In this document: one piece after another, positions 1 through 14,867 of the stretch | Layout of the letters: every line of letters starts with the position of its first letter | Numbering within the stretch: the first letter of the stretch is position 1 | From: Rhopalosiphum padi | Lineage: Eukaryota; Arthropoda; Insecta; Hemiptera; Aphididae | NCBI RefSeq assembly: GCF_020882245.1 | Contig: NC_083598.1 | Span: forward strand, 41,143,858 to 41,207,857 | DNA: 64,000 bases | Reading direction: 5' to 3' | The notes under the pieces: generated by a model | Database searches by the model: none | Told to the model about the DNA's origin: nothing | The model's input: the letters and a program-made list of their open reading frames with translations, nothing else | Program-made: the position numbers and the translations under genes

Positions 1-99
1 ACGTCTCTTTTCTTAATTTTTTTATTTATTTTTTCCAATACCAAAATTTACTTTATATTTTTGATTTCCTAAAGTACCAACTAGATCCAATTTTTGTTA

Positions 100-240
100 C
101 AAGAAACGTCTTCCATTTTTGAAAATTCATAAATTTTTATTGAACCAAAAGGTGATGACAGACAGACAAAAAACACACATCATTGTAAAATCAATACATT
201 TATCGCTCAGAATCTGAAAAAAATATTCGATTTCCGCGAA
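100..240 (-). repeat. Dispersed repeat family A, copy 1 (reverse)
   Basis: The stretch contains gatgacagacagac and then cattgtaaaatcaatac. Read on the minus strand these match the repeat at about 23905-24130, which has attgattttacaatgatg followed by tgtctgtcatca. Other copies are at about 42805 and 46385. It is probably a degenerate non-autonomous transposon common in this genome; the true ends are not resolved. Confidence 0.55.
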
Positions 241-254
241 CCAAAATAAAATTC

Positions 255-432
255 ATGTACGAGTACGAGTTTTATCTTATAGCGACTTATATGGGTTCAA
301 TGCAAAGCTACAAAATCCTTTTGAGTCTCTAGGAATCTATTGATATAACTTTTATTGAAAACGGTCCAGTAGTTTTGTGAGTTTAAAGAGGACAAACAAA
401 CAAAGAAACAATCATTTTTACATAATATAGAT
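255..432 (+). repeat. Retroposon-like 3' tail remnant
   Basis: The sequence holds ggtccagtagttttgtgag followed by gaggacaaacaaacaaag and an AT-rich end. This arrangement, a phrase like 'cggtccagtagtttt' before a string of acaaacaaac, is familiar from the ends of dispersed interspersed elements in many arthropod genomes. The family is not identified. A start-like fragment of a similar element occurs at about 24652. Confidence 0.4.
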
Positions 433-3400
433 ATACATGCCAGATGCATGTTTCATCCTGTTCTATAATAACACGGAGTCCCATATTATAGATATAACTA
501 TTTTTGATTACTTTACATAATGTATAATAATAATCTGCTACATATATGTACGCGTGCCGAAGTAGTCTCGTTTCATCGCTAGCTCCGTGTATTACTACTT
601 GCAGGTCATCGGTAAAATATATTTCATTTCAATATACGTTAAATTGGACTCGGTATAACAAGTGTTTTTATAATCAAAAACATCAAAATTCCCCCGTTAG
701 GTGTTGTAATCTGTCACTAAAACGTCAGAGGTATACAACGTTTTTTAGTTAACACATAACAGTATATATCATAGTAAAACCGCCGTGCAAAAAATATAAA
801 AATATAAAGGCTCTAAGCCGATTTACGAACCATTTGACGAAAATTAATATAGGAAAAGGCCAAATCGAATTATGATGACGCATGGGTCAATAATTATTAT
901 TGCGTTTACATTATAGTTGCGGCACTACCCCGCGGGTGTTTTCACGACTGCAGCGAATATGGCAAGTATCTACCTACTTCATCCGGACAACGATCTACAT
1001 AATAACACTGTTGTTATATAACATTACGTATAATTGAAAATGATCTACACTAACTACTAAGTATAGGTATTATATATTCTGAAATACACTGTTATAGATA
1101 TTCGTTTTATTCTATCTAATACATAGCTCTATAAGTACGATAATATTACGCACGCCGTAATATGGCTTTAAAATATCTCGTCTCAACGATGTCCCTGCAG
1201 TGTTAATGTTTCGTATTTTCATAGATAATCGCTCTATTATAAATGACCACAGGAAAACTATTTCAAAATTAAAAATTAGACGGTAATATATTTTGTAAGC
1301 TCGGCATGATATTATTATTATTACTTATAACACATTAAATAATTTTTGTAACAATACAAATATTACACTTATTAGTAAGTTACCTGTAAGTTTTCAAAAT
1401 AAATTTTATTTACAATTGACTGTTGTGCAATTTTGTTATTTAAAATAACGTCGATTTTGTTGACATTATAAATATTGTGTAATTACATATTATTCTTTTT
1501 CAATGGATTTTTAACGACAATACAAATCTAGGTAAAACAATTTTATCATTTCCACTTGTAAATTGGTTGAGGTGTACTGCTAACCATTAATGAAAGTAAA
1601 TCGTATATAAATGCATTTTAATACTATTATTACTAGTTACAAATCGTGCAACAAGACTAACCTATATGTGCAAGTTAAATAAATAATTAATGTCTAATAA
1701 AAACGTTACACTAACCTGTCAGTCAAATTTAAGTGTAAAAACGGTGACTAATTTTTCGAATTATTCATTACACGAACAATCACTTAGTCGTTGTTCACGA
1801 GTGTTGTATAATATGTAATTCAATAAAACAATAACGATCGGATTAATGCAGACCATAGCTTATGTAGGTATAGTAGTACGGCATCAACTTGTTATTTAGA
1901 TACCCTTTTAACAAAACAAATTACCGATTATAATAATTTTAAGGCATCCATTATTACTTATAAGTTATAAATTAGGTATAACCAAACACATCTGTACCTA
2001 TCTATAAATTATTAATCCTGTAATTGTTCGTTGAGCCGCTTTAAATATTTCGGTATTGTATATTCGTATTTAAACTATTTTACGGACGAGATTAAAATCT
2101 TATTAATTTACATTTATTAAAATCATTCAGAAATGAAATAATAATTAACATTCACGTATAGAAATAAGACGTACCTATCGTATAGTTAGTACCTTTATTA
2201 GAAACTTTAACATAATAAAAGATAAAGATTTATAGCCTATACGTTATATTGTATTATTACATATTATGATATTTATTATATAACACAGTGATTAGATTAA
2301 ACGTTTGATTTATCTATTTTCGTTACATAAAAATTAATATTTTGTTATTGTTATAATAGAAATCAATTTTATTGCTATCTACCTACTAAACAATCGTTAT
2401 TATAACTATGTCAACTGTACTTAATTTAAATTTACACCCACCAAAAATAATATGCAATATACGATATGATTTATATTTATCATTCTAATAATCTCAAAAG
2501 TAGGTACCTAATAAATTATAATATGATAATCATTAAAAAGTAAAACTTTTTTTAAAATAACTAATTAAAATTAAAAAATTAAACAAACGAATATTTGAAT
2601 AATATTAACGATGTAGGTATAGTGTTCTCAGCAGTGGTTCTACAGATTTTACGTAATACATTCACTGTAGACTTTTTAAATAACAATAATCTTTCACGCT
2701 TAAGAAAACCGTAAGTTGTTAATGTTTCTTATAATGTGAACATATTTAATTTTAATTTAAGAAAACACTTTTTTTCTCATGTATCTCTACGCCATTTCGC
2801 TTGAATTGTTCTGTTACACATTTTGCCTGTTATGTTACGCGTACAATACTTTTAGCGTAAGAAATAAACTTCTACTAAATGACTTGATACTTTGCTCCAC
2901 ACCTTTCTGTTCCTTTTCAGTCTTTGGTAGTCAGAATCTTAGTGTATTATACAAAGGTTATACGGGTTGCTTATGATTTATTTTCGGCCTTGGTTGATTC
3001 AACAAGATTTGTTGACCCAATTGCCATACACGAACCTGAAAATTTGTCTTCAGCTAACTTCGACAATCTGTCAACTGTAATTCGTATTTCGTAATAATTT
3101 ATTTTTAAATCTCGCACCATTCGGGCGTGAGAAATAAAATACACATTTTTATATTATTAGCATTCTACTATTTTGTATTGAAAATAACAATGTCAATTTT
3201 TTGGTTTAAAAATATTATGAAACTCAGATAAAGGTGTATGCGATACTATTTCTGTATATAATTTGAGGACATTTGTAATATTATGGATACTATAGATACA
3301 TATTATATTATTAACATAATAATGTACAATAACTTTAATATTTGTTTAAAATGAGAAATATTAGGAAATTACATTTTTTTATATTAACTTATTTCAACTT

Positions 3401-3829
3401 ATATAATAATTATTACAGTAAGTAGTATATTAGTCAAGTTTATGTTAGCGATATGCCAATTGTTTGATTATAAATAATATGTATTAATATTATATTTTTA
3501 GTTTTAAATTATTGAAGTTATATGTTTTTAAACTTTACTCAAACACAATAAATAAAATCTATGAGATTTTAATAAAATTTGGTTGAAATAGTAAATAATA
3601 TGTGTCAACAATACGATTATTTTGAAATACGTAGAATGTAGATGAATAAAATTAAAAAGGCGTTCAACAACAACCTATGTTCGTTATAAAATCGTTATTC
3701 TCCATAATATCGAGTTCGGCTTGATCGTTGTTTGACTGACATCTCGTGTGTAAGAACTACTTACGCAAAATGTATTCAAGAAATTAAAACCGATTTCTAA
3801 AAAAAAAAAAAAGAAAAAAAGCGAAGTCG

Positions 3830-3932
3830 ACATCCGGTGAACAATCTAAAACGTCTATTTATCGATGCCAATTAGCGGCCTTGAACTTCACCACGATTTT
3901 CTCAGACAAACGCGAAGTTTTTGGACGTCGCT

Positions 3933-3967
<35 letters not shown>

Positions 3968-4165
3968 TAATAATAATAATAATATATACCACATAGGAAT
4001 ACTGATAACTTTGGACACGGCCGGCCGCGGTCGCGATTTCATCAGGCAGTTTAGACATCACGAATGCAGCGGGGCCGGAATGGTTAATGTTCGCATTGTT
4101 TCGGTTTTCACCGATCGCTCGCCGTTTTCGAACTGTTGCACCATGACATACGCGATAATAATAAT
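3830..4165. promoter_or_regulatory. CpG-rich island, possible promoter
   Basis: The island has many CG dinucleotides, including ggccggccgcggtcgcg near 4019, in an otherwise AT-rich region, and is interrupted by an AAT microsatellite. No open frame in it joins to a credible exon. It could be a promoter or untranslated first exon of a gene whose coding exons lie outside the window, or a chance GC patch. Confidence 0.2.
3933..3984. repeat. (AAT)n microsatellite
   Basis: About 17 units of AAT with a single C interruption. A weak 83-codon open frame runs across it and would encode poly-Asn; I regard that as an artefact. Confidence 0.9.
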
Positions 4166-5786
4166 ATTATAATGTTTCATTCATAATATATACAATATCA
4201 CAAGGCACACGCACATTACTCGAAGGGAAATACGCAGTCAAGTCATCGTTGGTAATAATATTTCACAACAGTATAATGGCGTTGGAGCTACGGCCAAACG
4301 TTAGGCTGTCCAAATCTGCAGGATATACTATAAGTCTTAGCCTAGCAAAACACACGCCATCAAATATTCAATGTCGAGTCCAGACAATTTTTCTGGGGAT
4401 CTCGTTTTGTAGTTTTTTTTTTTTTACATTGGTCATACATTATATAGTGATATTTATAAACATTGACTCAGTACGACTTGATACGTAACATATTATTTAT
4501 TTTATACAAATTATTAAATTTTTAACGTGATAAATATTTTTTCTTTTATACAAATCGATTGCGTTTTCTTTACTCTCACGAGGCGGGTCTTCTTCGTCTT
4601 TGATTCTAATTTTCTCACAATATTAATATTCCAATACGTCTTGTGTCTAGTCCCATTCCATTTCGAAGTTTTCACATAATTCGATTCGTCGTATTGAATA
4701 TAATTCAGGTTAACATTCAGTACAATTACAGCAGTGCAGCAGTGCCAATTGGTACGCATAGAACTAATTGATGAGTATTGTACATTTTATAAATGGTTGC
4801 ATCCAAGTTCCGTCTCATTTATACAAATTGACTTTAAAGACAATAGTTCCGTCCTGGGTTTTTTTTTTTAATGGATAAACTGATTCTGCCCCGTGTCAAA
4901 CATTTAGTTACTCTAGTACAGTCATTTTTGTATGTAATTTTATGTTATAATATAGGTATATAAAATGTACAACTTAATAACGTCGATAACTGAGTATAAT
5001 AATATTATATTATTTAGAAATAAAGATAATATGATTTCAGTTAACGATACAAAATTAAGTGCATTAATAGGTGCATAAAATAATTTTTTACTTAAAAATA
5101 TTGTAGTTAACTTTCTTTTTTTATTAAGAACGGAATTAGTATATATCTCTTTTAATTGGGGCGGAATTGGTGTGTAATTTTTTTTTTAATCCGTACGGCA
5201 TTGGTATGTACCTTTTTTTTAACCGAGATGGAATTTGTATAAAAAAAGTTCTCGGAACGGAATTCGGATACAGCCCATTTTGTTGACAGTTGTATTTGTC
5301 GTGGGGAGGAGGATGAACAGTAATCCAGAGGGGTATTTGCTACCTTTTTTGTAGAATACCTGAATTTAACACTGTACATTTACAGTCAAATCGCGCGATA
5401 ACTCGAAGTTTTTCACATAACATTTGGGTATTTCAACACGAGTAAGATATATGATGTTTAGAAAATAATGATGGCGCGGACTTCTTGATTGGTAAATTGT
5501 GGCAGACAAACTTACTATCGACCAACGAAATAAGCGTTTGTTATACAATCGACGACAATGTCGTAGTTAGCTGACTGTTAACCGGTGACAAAGTCTTAGG
5601 TATGAAATATGTATCGAAATATGTAGTAGTGATACCGAAAACGATGAAATTTATGAGTGCCGAAGAAAAATGTATTCAAATATTATCATAGCGAATCAAG
5701 CAATGTCATCATTATAAACTGTTGGGCAATTTGCCGAGTCGCGTATTATATTCTAACACGATATATATGGTATTAGTATTGTTATT

Positions 5787-5962
5787 ATGTGGACAAGAGG
5801 GGTCAGGGACCGCAACAAAATACCATTAATGCCGATAATCAAACAAACATCATCATCATATTCATATAATATTAGTGCGCCGTTCGTATCGACCGCGAGT
5901 CGAGTTGGCTGCGGTATTTCGTCTGCTCAGGCGTTCAATCGGAATTGCGCGCACGGCGAACG
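5787..5962. promoter_or_regulatory. Second CpG-richer island
   Basis: This block has dense CG dinucleotides, for example gtatcgaccgcgagtcgag and gcgcgcacggcgaacg. It contains an open frame of about 70 codons without recognisable domains. No splice sites joining it to other exons were found. It is a candidate promoter or 5' untranslated exon only. Confidence 0.2.
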
Positions 5963-8900
5963 ATTTATTAGGTACCAATCAATTATTGAAATAATGTTTT
6001 AGTCGCCGTGAAAATATCATATTGTTTACACACATTACTGCTGGTCATAATAATACAACGTTCATGTAATATTATATTTTATATTATTATTTTTACGCGA
6101 TTACAACGTTTCCATCAATATAATAATAAAATTGTGGTGACACACACTAACGTATAGCATTATTAGACGATTTCATACACATACACACAAGTGGTACTAA
6201 ATAATTTATAATATAAAATATTATCTAGTTGAATACCTACGTTCATTGGTGAATATATTTCATTGTTACAGACGTGGTCATAGATATTATGTGAAAATAT
6301 ATAATTTACTATATATTACTATATATATACTAAAATATATTTTCTTAGTTGCAAACAAAAAACGTTATTATATATTTTATGAACGAAATGCATAGTTTGA
6401 CAAATCAATAATAGTTATAATACATATATTATGTTCTATTATAAATTATAAATAATGATTTTTTTACAAAAAACGAGAGTTACGATATTGTAAATAGATA
6501 AGCTATGTTATACAATGTTTTAAACAAATATGTAATATTAAGGAAAAAAAATAATGACCAATGCTTTTAATTTTAACGTTCATAATTAATAATTAGAAAA
6601 CATTAAAAAAAAAGTAATTAAATACCTCACATACAAACTTATTTAAATATAATATTATTCACTAATGAATTATCTTATTTCTCATCAGTTACTTTGCATC
6701 AATAGATTATAATATGGTATTTATTTACTGTTTGATATTCTACATTGAAAAATAAATGTTACAAATAAAAATATGTATAAATAATTTAGAAAATAATATT
6801 TTAGTATATGTAGGTTACGTCAAGTCATTATAAATATTTTATCAATTTTAAGATAAATAGTTTCAATTATTAATTTTATTATTATTTATAAAGATTATTT
6901 TAAAGTAATTTTATTCCAATTCACATGCATTTATATTCATGACTATTGACATTTTTATATACTGAACACTTTTTTTTTTGAAATACAATATAATATATTA
7001 CAAACTGTATGTGTGTTTTTATAATATAATAATTTCGTACTTACAGAAATTATTTAATTATTTAATTTAATAAATTAAAATTTCTTATAAAGCGGTAGGT
7101 AATTGAAAAACCTGTTTTTAATTAAGTTAATCAAATTATAAGATTAAGATCGTTACTCGTTAGTAATTAGTGAAAAAGAAATAAATAATAATTATAGTAA
7201 AATACACAATGCGAAATTGTATTGTTATCATAGATTATCATATATTATTAAAATGTTATTTTATATATGAAAATATTTTATCAGAATTTCTCATGATCCC
7301 TATTTGATTATGTTAAAAAATTATTAATTTCATGAAATACATGAAATATATAATATAATACTTAAATTTTTCTTATAAAATAGTATTATATAATTTATTC
7401 TACAAAGACATATTAGGCGATTATGGTTGAGGTTAACACGATAGTCATTAATATTTTGAAAATTATGTACGTAGGTAGGTATATTATATTGTAGATACAT
7501 ATTTAACAACTGCGATCTTACGGTTATGTCATTCATCATTCATCGTAGTATTTACCGTATGGTGTATTTAATAATGTACATTTACGACTTACCTATATGG
7601 TATAATAATTATGCCCATAATAATAGCAATAAATAAAAATATAATAGTAGAAGCGTACAAAATTGAAACAAGTTCTGTAAATGAAATATAATTTTTCAAA
7701 TTGTTATTTAATTTATACATAATCATGTTTTAATTGACGAAAAATGACCAGATATTATTCAGCTGTGCAATTTAATTGTTATACCTAATTCGTCATAGCA
7801 GTTGCTATCAACAATAATTATAATTTTAAATATGTTTTCTAATTAAATTTTATAAGCGCTCAATTATTATCCTTCTCTGTTATTTTCAGTTTAAACTGTA
7901 TATTCTCGTGGATTCATTTTCATCTTACAGTCTATATTATTCTCTTCTCAATTATATTCGATCATTATCTGTACCATCATTTATTTTAAGTTAGACGGTA
8001 TGTAGTACAATCTCAATAACAACATATAATATTGTAATATTAGAATTTTTATGTAAATTATAATCGTTATTAAATCATTAAAAATTAAATAAATTGTTGG
8101 CTGTGATAACTATTGTTCATTATTCAACGTATTATAGGATAACAACTAATAAGTATAATACATAATATATTAGCGTAGTAGATATTTAAAATTCAATTGG
8201 TTGTTTAAATATATGTGGTTATAATTGTAAATTTCAAATTAAATTCATCGATTCAGAATTAACTTTAAAACCTATACCTTTCTAATTTATTGCTTGTTGT
8301 AAATGAACCAAAGTCTTTTCAAAAAGAAGGATTCAAGAACTAAAATTATATTATCGTCGTAATATGGAAAAATATTTTATATGTATTTTAATACAAAAAT
8401 CAATTACAGGATCCAATATTAGAAAACTATTACCAACCATAGATATAAAGAAATAACCAATTTAAACTTACAATACTATAATAATATATTATAATAAATC
8501 AATAAATTAAACATTTAATAGAAAAAAACAATCAACATTTTTATTTTTGATTAATTTGATACCTGACCTACCAATAGTAGGAATGGGGTATCTAGACTCG
8601 GAGTCTACCAATCACTTAGGAACCCCGCAGAAATAAACTCCAGAGTGAAATATATGTTATAGAAATATGCAAGATGGGGTAGCTTAAATAGTAAACATAA
8701 CGATTTTTAGGACTATTATTAATAACGCTACCTATAATAATATTATGGTCTGCATAAATATTTTTTTACAAATTCAGTTTTAAAATAAGCACAAAGTTAA
8801 AAACAAAATTAAAGCAATGAATTTATATTATGACAAATAACAATATTTACACTATCTTATAACTTTGTTATTTTTTTAAAACAAATTATTATTACCATTA

Positions 8901-10117
8901 TTTTTATATATAATATTATATATATCCATTATATGAATATAAATATTTATTAAAGATATAAATTGCACATTGAAATTATTTATAATTTATAACTGTAAAT
9001 ATTAAAAGCATTTTTGAAGATCATAATTCCATTTTTGTTTTACAAAAAGTGTATGAGTAGATTATATAATATGGAATAAGGATAGCATGGGTGGTATGAA
9101 TTTTAAAATAATAAAAAGCCTTTTTGTCCAGTTTTCTGCCTTTCACGGTTCGGATTGGGACAATAGTCTGCCAGTTGCCACGTTCATTAATATAGATTCC
9201 AGAGATAATTTTTTAGTTGAGATCTCCAATGTTATGATTGTGTAATAATTTTAAAGATAATACTATCATTTCTTTAGATATCATTAGAGCACGGATGTTG
9301 TAGTACTAAAAAACTAGTAAATTGATTGCAGTATTATTACACTAAGAAACACCAACAATTGCACTAAACAATAACAGCGTTTTGTTAATGTTTTAAATGT
9401 ACTGTTATAATCTAAAATTCTACTAAAAATATAAATATAAATAATTCAGTATTCTATTCGAAGTAGCTGAAGAACAAATTATAACAACATTACGCATAAT
9501 TGTTAAATAGTCATATTTCACAAATTAATTGTGTGCTGTATTAAAAACCTATCAACTTGAAATTATGTTTATTTTATAAGATAACATAAATGTTACGACG
9601 GTTGAGTGTCGACTACATAACTAAAATAGTTGCATATAAATGAGTAAATTCAATAAAATTGCAATAAAAATCCAAAAATTGTAAAAATTGTAAAAAAATG
9701 CATTTGAAACTTTTAGATTTTAGTTCGTACATACATGACACGCATTTAAAACGTAGGTACTTATCAATATATTGAAAAAGTAGAAAAAAAGTTGCAAATG
9801 CAACAACATCCGTGCCCTATAGTTATCAGTAAATAATTTTTAACACAATTATAATATACTATAATATATGCCAATATTTATATAATATATATTTAATATA
9901 CTCGTAGTAATATACAACCGTAGTATATTATTACTGCTTGACAAACTTATCAATTCTGCAACGGTTGTATTTAATTTAGTTTAAATGCAATAATATGATA
10001 GTATTTCTTTGGACGGAAGGACATAAAAACGATTTAAAAATGTAATAAGGACTTGGAAACGTTTTCCCAAATCAGAAATCCATACATCAACCATTAATTT
10101 TATACATAAAATCGTCG

Positions 10118-10123
10118 TTTATT
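10118..10123 (-). terminator. Polyadenylation signal AATAAA
   Basis: TTTATT on the plus strand reads AATAAA on the minus strand, about 80 bases past the stop codon of the cuticular protein gene that ends at 10202. Spacing and strand fit its mRNA 3' end. Confidence 0.5.
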
Positions 10124-10201
10124 TTCAATTAAAAAAAAATGTCATATTAAATATACACGAATATTTACACAAGCGCCTAACGAAACGGACGTCCGTTGCA
10201 C

Positions 10202-13200
10202 TCACGAGTCCGATCCGAACGAAAAGTCATGAGACACGGGCGACTGGGACTCGGGCAGCGCGTACTGTTCGGCCAGTTGGTCGAGAACGCCGCCGGTGCG
10301 CATCTGCCTGGGCGCCGTGCGGTAGTTGCCGGACAGCTTCGGCGCCGCGGTTCCGGTGCGCCTGGCCGCGGGTTTGGCGACCGGCTGGTACAGCGTCGGC
10401 GGTTCCGTCAGCGGTTCTTGGTGTTCCTCGAACGTTTGGTACGAATGGTCGACGGGTGCCGAGGTTTGCGGGGGCAGACGTTCGTTTCGTGCGGCCAGCC
10501 GCCTGTCGCCAAAGTCTTGGACCGACTGGAACGACGCGGACGGACCCGAGTCCGACGACTGCTCGTCCACGGGAACGGCCCTGAACGAACCGGACACCGG
10601 AGGCATTGACTTGTTCGGACGCGATGCCGCGGCCGACGGACGGTGATGAGACGGTGCCGGCTGTTGTGGTCGGGTGGCCGCGGGCTGTGCCGTCCATTCG
10701 CCGTCATCAAAATCGGAGGCCACTGATATCGGCTGAGGCTGTTGTGGTTGTGGTTTCTGCTGTGGTCGGTACAGCGGTTTCGAAGGTTTGGCGGGCGACG
10801 GTCTCTTGGCCGGCACCTGTGGTTCCTCGTCCCGTTCGTCCTCGTCCGGTCGCAACTCCACCAGTGTGGGTGACGGCACGGTTATGCCCTCACCCGACGG
10901 CTGGAAACCGTACCTGTTGGCTCCGTACTCGACGACGCGCAACTTGCCCGAGTCGTCCACGTAACCGTATTTACCCGTCACTTCACCAGTCACCGTCTTG
11001 GTTTCGATCTTGAACGATCCGTCCGATCCCTCGTACCCGTAAGTGTATGATCCGTCTTCGTTGTGTCTGCCGAGTTTATAAAAACAAAAAAAAAAAAAAC
11101 AAAATTATTGAAGTTATTGATCCCAATGAATGAATTACGCGTCAAATAAGTATTTTTAGCTATTTCGTTTTGGCCCTTTTGCGTTTTGTTCACCGCGCTA
11201 TAGTACGAGTAGGACTTAATACGCAGCTCCTCCTGACATAAGTAATATCGTGATGCAGGGTTGAAATAGGAATTTGGATACACATGTTTACAGTCTCCCG
11301 TCTACTAAATTTTTCATTTTGCGCTTTAACTAAAAGTATGCATAATATAACCTCATGCTAAAATATTTCCGGTGTGCGTCTATATAACACTCGTATATGT
11401 ACTATAAAACATAATAATTTACTCTCGAGAGTAAATCTTACGGTAGTTATACAATTAGATGAAAAACCACACGAAATATAATTATTATTAATTGTTATAT
11501 ATATATCGTCATATTATTATTGTTATTGCGTGTTTTCAGATGTTCGTGCATAGTTTGTACGCGGTGAAACTTTGTATACGACCACTGCCGCTCGTTCCAT
11601 AACTTTTACATAAAAAAACGCATTGTTTTGGAGTTCCCAGGTTATAATTTCCGTACAGGAAAGAGGAAACATATTAGATCGTTTCGTGTACGTACGTGTG
11701 GGATTCGTAAACGTTGCGTCATTTCGCGAGTATCAAGTGTTATTTTTTGAACGGCAATAGGTCTTTAGATCGCATTGACGGTAAGTTGCAAATTACAAAT
11801 CGGACCTCAGCGATTTCCGATAAATATATTTTTTAATATTAACAAACTAATAAAATACAATTATAAATATTATTATTATTATGTCGTAAAAATATAATCG
11901 TATAATGTTATCGTGTAAGCAGGACGTTGTACTTTATGATATTATTATCGTAAATCTCAAGAAGAAGAATATATTTATGTAGTAATAATGTAAAATTATC
12001 TTAACGATACAAAAAGCACGGCGAGTAAACAGATTACTATCATGATGACGCATTTAACCGAAGTTATAAACATCGAAGAATGATGACGACAGTGATTATG
12101 ATGATAGCGAGCAAAAATATTTGGTTTACGGTGATTTGCTTTATTTATTCTTATTCTTGTACAGTCTAAATTTGTCTTTTCCAAACCGTCTAGACTTTGA
12201 ATCTTAATGAACTATTCCACGAACTCATATGAATTGCTTGTAATACTTACTGTATCAGTCGATTAAACACGATAATATGGATATTCATAATATCGTATAA
12301 TATCGAAATATAATTAAATTTTAAAATACAAAGCATCATCATAACAAACAGACAATCTAAACTTAATTATATTACTCTTACAGTCTTACACAATATTTCA
12401 GTGTATCTACTAATATTATATTATATTTTTTGTCACATATCCGTTGTAATTATTAGCATTCTATTTGAAAAATAATATTTTAAACTAAAATGATATATTA
12501 AATATAAATCTTCAAAATATAGATAATGATGAATAATATATTTAGTAATTTAGATTTCAATAAGAATATATAATTGACTATACTGTTTGAAGCTGTGATA
12601 ATTTTATGAGAGTGAATTCGTCCATAATTTATTTGTATAAACCCAACCTCTATGATCAAAAATAAGTAGAGATCTGAATATTATTCTGTTTTTTAGTATT
12701 ACTGGTGTTATTTTTAAAATAAAACCACCTATTTCTTGATAAGAGTGTACTTTAATTAGTGACGATGTTGTCATCTCGGCTATTTATCTAAGACTAAACT
12801 AGTCATGAATTATTACGTAAACGAAAACTCACGATTTCCGCTCCGTTTAGAAAACTTTAAATTAAACTAATAATTATGTAATAAATAAGACTTATTTAGT
12901 AAGTCAATTACTATGTATAATGGACGTTCCATATATTTTAAATAGTGATTAGTCGGTGAAATAAATAATAGATATGCAAGTAGTAGGTAGAAATAAGTTA
13001 TCACCTTGTAGAATTAAAAAAGTTGTAATACATCATTAAATTAAATACAAGGTTAAAAATCATATTAATTTATGTAATCCATAAATAGTATTAAAGATTT
13101 TTAAACCTTTTACTTTATAAATAATAAAGTATTTATTATTCTTGTTGAATTTATTATGAAAAACGACAAAAATGTATACTGCTTTCCTAATATCACCTAG

Positions 13201-14842
13201 TTCACCCAGCATCATAATAGAAACCAAGCATTGCTTTTTAATATTTTTTATAAAAGTAGAAAATTATTTAATAATAGTAAAAATGAAAAAATTGCAATCT
13301 ATTCGATGTCACGTTCGTATTTTCTAAAAATACACAGTTTGTATGAATTATAACGCAACTTTGCTCATTTAAACCGTATAAAAACTATATTAGCATAATG
13401 TAATTTTTTTTCGTTGTACTGAATGAGTAAAATATATATTATAAAAAAATACGATTGTTGAAAGGGAAGAAACCGTTAAAAAAAGTTTAGTTATAATTTG
13501 TCATTTTTTATACATAACAAAATACGTGAGCTACTCGGGAAACGATCTTTTGTACGTAGATACATATATATATTATATACCTATACTGTGTGTTAATTTA
13601 AAATATTATTATTTTCAGTGACATACTACATAACGTAAACAAACAAATTATGCATCACCCCCCGTCTATAGATACTTTTGATTTAATTTTTTAGAACAAT
13701 GTTCATAAACGTTAATTTAAATTTATAAATAAATAATAATAATAATATGTCAAGCACACACGATTACCTGTGAATCTGTTTAAGTATTGATACATCTTGA
13801 TTTTTCCGAGCCGATACTACTGATTGGTCGTTACCCTCATTGTAGTCTTCGGCATTTTGACCGTAACACGTACATAAGCCCAACAGCACAATTATCTGCA
13901 AATTGAAAAAAAAAATGTTAAAAAAAAACTATAGCCAGTGCGTTCATTATTTTCGACACAAAAGGATGGTTCATCTATATATTATTATAATACGCGGCTG
14001 CAGTCGATACGTGCTGCCGATGATGGTGCACAGGCGCCAGGTCAGACCTCCCGTGCGCGTGCACACCTGTTGATTAATTTCACAATTGTCTGATCGTGAG
14101 AATCGGATGATGGCGAGGTCATACACCGCTGGGATTTTCAAAACAATGACGATCGAGGTGGATAACCCACAACGAGCCTAAGGACGCTTTTTGTCAAATG
14201 CGAGCACGAGACGCGTGTCGGAAAAATAATGTAATATAAAAATCGTTAAATATAGTACAGCGAATGACTCTTCCGTTCTTTCAGTAAAACTTTCGATATA
14301 ATATTATATTTATCTGGCGATTTCGTTTTTAATCACGTCCCGCAAGGTGGTGGTTTGTCCCCAGACTTTAATTGATGTGCAAGATTAAAGGTTTATTTTA
14401 TTTTAAGCGTAAACAAGAATATTAGTATAACCGTTTCGTAAACTAACACGCCAGAGTGTACGAATAAAAAACTTCGTGCCTACCTATACAATAAATTATA
14501 TTTCAAATTATTATTATCAAAACTTTAAACAAAAATAGACGTAACCATGCATTAATATTAATTGTTTATTCTTTACGATCGGTCATGAACTGTCAAAAAT
14601 AATAAACGAAATGAGCCGCTGCAAACATAATAATGATGAATATACGATTTGCACTATTTGCAGATACCTATTTAACATATTTAATATTAGGTATCTATAC
14701 TTAGATAACCAGGTAGTTTAATATAGTCAAAAATAAAATCAATACCCTGAGCAGCTATATAATATAAATGCGTTACGCGGTTACTGTACAAAATGAAATA
14801 ATATTGGCATATCGTACTTACCACTGATTTGACTAGCATCAT
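10202..14842 (-). CDS. RR-1 type cuticular protein with long hydrophilic tail
   Basis: This is a secreted structural protein of the exoskeleton, expected to bind chitin. Coding exons are 14842-14822, 13895-13768 and 11066-10202; phases 0 and 2 join exactly, giving 337 residues. Exon 1 has MMLVKSV and with exon 2 makes a signal peptide ending near CYGQN. The chitin-binding (Rebers-Riddiford, chitin_bind_4) domain spans about residues 51-112, with DGSYTYGYE, GKYGYVDDSGK and VVEYGANRYGFQP. The remaining 225 residues are rich in Pro, Gln, Ser and Ala, without a known fold. A tiny first exon interrupting the signal peptide is typical of insect cuticular genes. GC-rich third codon positions contrast with the AT-rich surroundings. 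It is read in the same direction as the second cuticular gene at 15991-18471. Which cuticle layer or stage it serves cannot be told. Confidence 0.9.
11067..13767 (-). other. Intron 2 of the first cuticular gene
   Basis: The intron has a gtaatcg donor and an acceptor ending ggcag after a T-rich tract. A patch of higher GC near 11520-11800 carries no open frame I can support. No nested gene was found. Confidence 0.7.
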
Positions 14843-14867
14843 GGTTCTGGTTGTTCTCTTGCAGTAA

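Larger units (their letters stand above)
1..10117. other. Long gene-free AT-rich stretch
   Basis: I see no convincing coding exon on either strand in this stretch. The open frames of 60-80 codons are low-complexity or begin at non-ATG codons, have biased hydrophobic or Asn-rich content, and lack splice-phase partners. It holds repeat remnants at the left end, one long AAT microsatellite and two CpG-richer islands, listed separately. It lies downstream of the first cuticular gene, which is read toward it. Confidence 0.6.

Noticed and set aside
3921..4172. Poly-Asn open frame
   Set aside because: It is produced by an AAT microsatellite and starts at a non-ATG codon.
10196..11013. Several other open frames across the first cuticular gene's last exon
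   Set aside because: They are shadow frames in GC-rich coding sequence. The minus-strand frame with the chitin-binding domain explains the block.
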